A stretch of DNA of 6,191 nt, taken from assembly GCA_030594725.1 (NCBI GenBank), contig JAUVEQ010000185.1, forward strand, positions 1 to 6,191, given 5' to 3'. The stretch's first letter is position 1. Every line of letters begins with the position of its first letter. This DNA comes from Methanobacteriota archaeon (GTDB lineage Archaea; Thermoplasmatota; DTKX01; GCA-020343715). This document shows, piece by piece, positions 4,413 to 6,191 of this stretch. Position numbers and translations under genes: made by a program. The notes below the pieces were generated by a model. That model ran no database searches. It was not told where the DNA came from and saw only the letters and a list, made by a program, of their open reading frames with translations.

Positions 4413-6032
4413 TCAATCGTCATGGAATTCGGCCATCTGCCGGGCCGTCTCGAAGACGATCCCCAGCTGGTCGCCCACCGCTCTGAGGATAGCGATGTCC
4501 TCCTCGTCGAGGACAAGGGGTCCCTTCACACCACCGACGACGTATCCAATGGGCTCACCCCGGAGCATCACGGGGATCGACACAAGGGTCTTGACACCCA
4601 AGCTATCGATGTAATCACGGTACTCGGGCTGTATTGTCTCCATGTCCGAAAGGACCTGTACATCGTTTCCCATGAGGAGGGGAGATCCGGACCCTTTGGG
4701 GAAGTCGGCCTCCATGAAGTCCGCGAACTCGTCAGGGACCCAAAGGTGACTTACGATATCGAGCTGGCCTGATGAGGGGTCTCGTACGGAGATGAACGTG
4801 GCCATGTCCGCACCGGTGAACTCGGAGATGATGGTCAGGCTGCGGTTGACCATCTCCTTGAAATCGATGTCCGAGGTGAGGTTGGTGATGAGGGCGTTGA
4901 GGATCTCCAGCTCCTTGTTGCGACGGACGATCTCCTTCTCCCCGTGCCTCTCCGACGTAACGTCCCGGATGAAAGCGACCACCTCGATCACTTTGCCGTT
5001 CTCGTCCTGGACAAGTGCGGTGTTGATGTTGTGGGTGAGCCAATCCCCGTTCGTGTCCCGTATCCGGTACTCGATACCCCTGATGGTGAGGTTGTCGTGG
5101 AGGCCTAGGTAGGACTCGACAAGACGGGCCTGGTCATCGGGATGTACCCGGTCCAGGGCGACCTTGTCGATCAGCTCACCCTCCATCGAGTAGACACGGG
5201 ATTCCCGTATGGCATTGTTGGCGAACTTGACCTTCCCGGAACCGTCGTAGGAGATGATCATGTCGTGGGCAGAGTCCATGATCCTGCGGATACGCCCCTC
5301 GGAGATCTCGGCCCGCTTGGCCTGCCGGCGTACCCTGTCGAACAGGCGGACGTTGTGGATCGCCAAGGAGGCCTGGTCGGCAAGTATCTGAACGACCCTC
5401 ACATCCTCCGGGTCGACCTCGGTCTTGGTGGAGGATATACCCATGACGCCCAAGGGCACCATCCCGGTCTCCCTGTCACCGATGTAAAGCGGGACCGTGA
5501 GGGCCATGTTCATCCGTATGGTCCTTCGTATGATCTCAAGGATCCCCGGGTTGAGCCCGGTAAGGGCCGACAGGGTGCTCACGATCTCCTCCTTGGTCCT
5601 GTGGTAGATGATCTCGCCCGTTGTCAGGGCTTCGGCGTATGCTGGAACTGTTGAAAGGTCGCAGTGGATCCGGTGGATCGAGGACTTCGCCAGCCGGGAT
5701 CCTATCTCCAGGGTCCTTTTATGGCCCGAGCTGGTTACACCGATGAGGGTCCGACCATCCTCTTCCAGAACCGAAAGCATGGCGTTCCGGAAGCTGGTTA
5801 GCTCGGCCACAGCCTCGGTAAGGACCCGTGCGATGCTGTCGATGGAGCGTTGGCTCCTCATCTGGTCACTGAAGGAGTGAACCAGTTCCTGGAGCTCGAG
5901 CCGGTGCTTCAGGCGCCTGCGCTCCTCATCGAAGATGCTCACCCGATCGCCAGGGATCGACCTGCTCGACCTTCTATCGTCCTCTGGAGAGCTCGGTCCC
6001 GGCGGGCGGCGCTCCGGGTCGGGTGCACTCAT
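4413..6032 (-). CDS. Soluble GAF-PAS-GAF sensor protein without a kinase domain
   Basis: With the start at 6032 the protein has 539 residues: a disordered Pro/Arg/Ser-rich N-terminus (1-32), a short coiled segment (34-56), a GAF domain (about 58-230, ending in the helix ILADQASLAIHNVRLFDR), a linker helix, a PAS domain with PAC tail (about 246-360; RIMDSAHDMIISYD, then VHPDD, and VAFIRDVTSER at the end), a coiled linker (360-380) and a second GAF (about 380-530; GADMATFISV, then TLVSIPVMLRGEPIGYVVGG). There are no membrane segments, no histidine phosphoacceptor or ATPase domain, no receiver and no DNA-binding domain, and it stops right after the second GAF. It is therefore a cytosolic ligand or redox sensor acting through a partner; the ligand cannot be read. 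Archaea often carry such kinase-less sensors. I chose ATG 6032 over in-frame ATGs at 6101 and 6152 because GAGG lies 7 nt before it and the extra 40 residues are Cys-rich and unlike the rest. It converges on tRNA-Trp with 54 bp between. Confidence 0.82.
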   Translation of the reverse strand: MSAPDPERRPPGPSSPEDDRRSSRSIPGDRVSIFDEERRRLKHRLELQELVHSFSDQMRSQRSIDSIARVLTEAVAELTSFRNAMLSVLEEDGRTLIGVTSSGHKRTLEIGSRLAKSSIHRIHCDLSTVPAYAEALTTGEIIYHRTKEEIVSTLSALTGLNPGILEIIRRTIRMNMALTVPLYIGDRETGMVPLGVMGISSTKTEVDPEDVRVVQILADQASLAIHNVRLFDRVRRQAKRAEISEGRIRRIMDSAHDMIISYDGSGKVKFANNAIRESRVYSMEGELIDKVALDRVHPDDQARLVESYLGLHDNLTIRGIEYRIRDTNGDWLTHNINTALVQDENGKVIEVVAFIRDVTSERHGEKEIVRRNKELEILNALITNLTSDIDFKEMVNRSLTIISEFTGADMATFISVRDPSSGQLDIVSHLWVPDEFADFMEADFPKGSGSPLLMGNDVQVLSDMETIQPEYRDYIDSLGVKTLVSIPVMLRGEPIGYVVGGVKGPLVLDEEDIAILRAVGDQLGIVFETARQMAEFHDD

Positions 6033-6039
6033 GAATGGG

Positions 6040-6043
6040 CCTC
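6040..6043 (-). promoter_or_regulatory. Ribosome binding site deciding the sensor start
   Basis: The minus strand has AAGAGG with GAGG ending 7 nt before the ATG at 6032. The in-frame ATG at 6152 has no such site, so the shorter protein is preferred. The match is moderate. Confidence 0.5.
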
Positions 6044-6068
6044 TTGGTCCAAGGGTTATGGGGCATGT

Positions 6069-6086
6069 GGTCTCATGGCTGAGACC
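6069..6086. promoter_or_regulatory. Perfect inverted repeat in the leader of the sensor gene
   Basis: GGTCTCA and TGAGACC are perfect 7-bp complements around TGGC. It lies 36 bp before the chosen start codon and downstream of the TATA candidate, the same relative place as the inverted repeat before the VIT-vWA gene, although the sequences differ. It could be an operator or a leader hairpin. If translation began at 6101 or 6152 it would be coding sequence, which would weaken this reading. Confidence 0.5.
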
Positions 6087-6127
6087 GAAACAACAATGCA
6101 TACCAGTACTGAAATAACTTTCGCGCC

Positions 6128-6135
6128 GTTTATTA
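6128..6135 (-). promoter_or_regulatory. Candidate TATA box for the sensor gene
   Basis: The minus strand reads TAATAAAC, about 95-100 bp before the ATG at 6032. Initiation near 6105 would give a leader of about 70 nt containing the inverted repeat and ribosome site. A second AT-rich patch at 6160-6172 is an alternative. If this box is right, a start at 6152 is excluded because it lies upstream of the promoter. Confidence 0.35.
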
Positions 6136-6191
6136 CCATCCAGAAGTGCCATCGAAGGCTTAATCTACATAATTGGCCCTTTGACCGAACA

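Noticed and set aside
4196..4516. Small minus-strand open frame spanning the tRNA-Trp gene
   Set aside because: It crosses the whole tRNA, including both exons, and the 3' end of the sensor gene; the tRNA structure explains the sequence.
5142..5654. Open frame on the plus strand, antisense to the sensor gene
   Set aside because: It mirrors the sensor codons and shows no domain, no ribosome site and no plausible start; it is a shadow.
6033..6152. 40-residue N-terminal extension of the sensor protein
   Set aside because: The segment is Cys-rich, unlike the rest of the protein, has no ribosome site at 6152, and contains the candidate TATA box and the inverted repeat.

Overview
The window looks like a piece of a GC-rich archaeal chromosome. 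Four independent signs point to Archaea. (1) A tRNA-Trp gene carries a 105-nt intron at position 37/38 that contains a box C/D methylation guide, an arrangement known from euryarchaea. (2) A secreted VIT/von Willebrand A protein ends in a PGF-type C-terminal sorting signal, the kind processed by archaeosortase A. (3) TATA-like boxes, rather than -35/-10 elements, precede the genes. (4) The tRNA does not encode its CCA end. A euryarchaeal or Thermoplasmatota-like host is the best guess; the lineage is inferred and cannot be fixed from this window alone.

Layout: 1-543 (+) is the C-terminal part of a methylenetetrahydrofolate reductase (MetF family), cut by the left edge. It runs tail to tail, with a 2-bp gap, into a complete LarA-family nickel-pincer racemase/epimerase (546-1853, -). 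Upstream of larA on the same strand, after a 111-bp gap holding a GC-rich stem-loop and a larA promoter candidate, lies the surface VIT-vWA protein (1965-3974, -). It has a signal peptide, an intact MIDAS metal site, a Ser/Asp/Pro tandem-repeat linker and a PGF anchor. A divergent intergenic region (3975-4180) holds an inverted repeat, a direct repeat and two opposed promoter candidates. The intron-bearing tRNA-Trp (4181-4358, +) follows, and then, converging on it, a soluble GAF-PAS-GAF sensor protein without a kinase domain (4413-6032, -). The last 159 bp are the leader and promoter region of the sensor gene.

The four proteins do not form an obvious pathway: one-carbon metabolism, 2-hydroxyacid stereochemistry, a cell-surface adhesion-type protein and a cytosolic sensor. 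The most informative locus is tRNA-Trp. The intron guide satisfies the box D plus five rule exactly for two nucleotides of its own precursor, C34 (wobble base of the CCA anticodon) and C39, and both guide duplexes cross the splice junctions. The intron also has a strong hairpin that would compete with the bulge-helix-bulge splicing motif, so methylation and splicing may need different folds of the same RNA.
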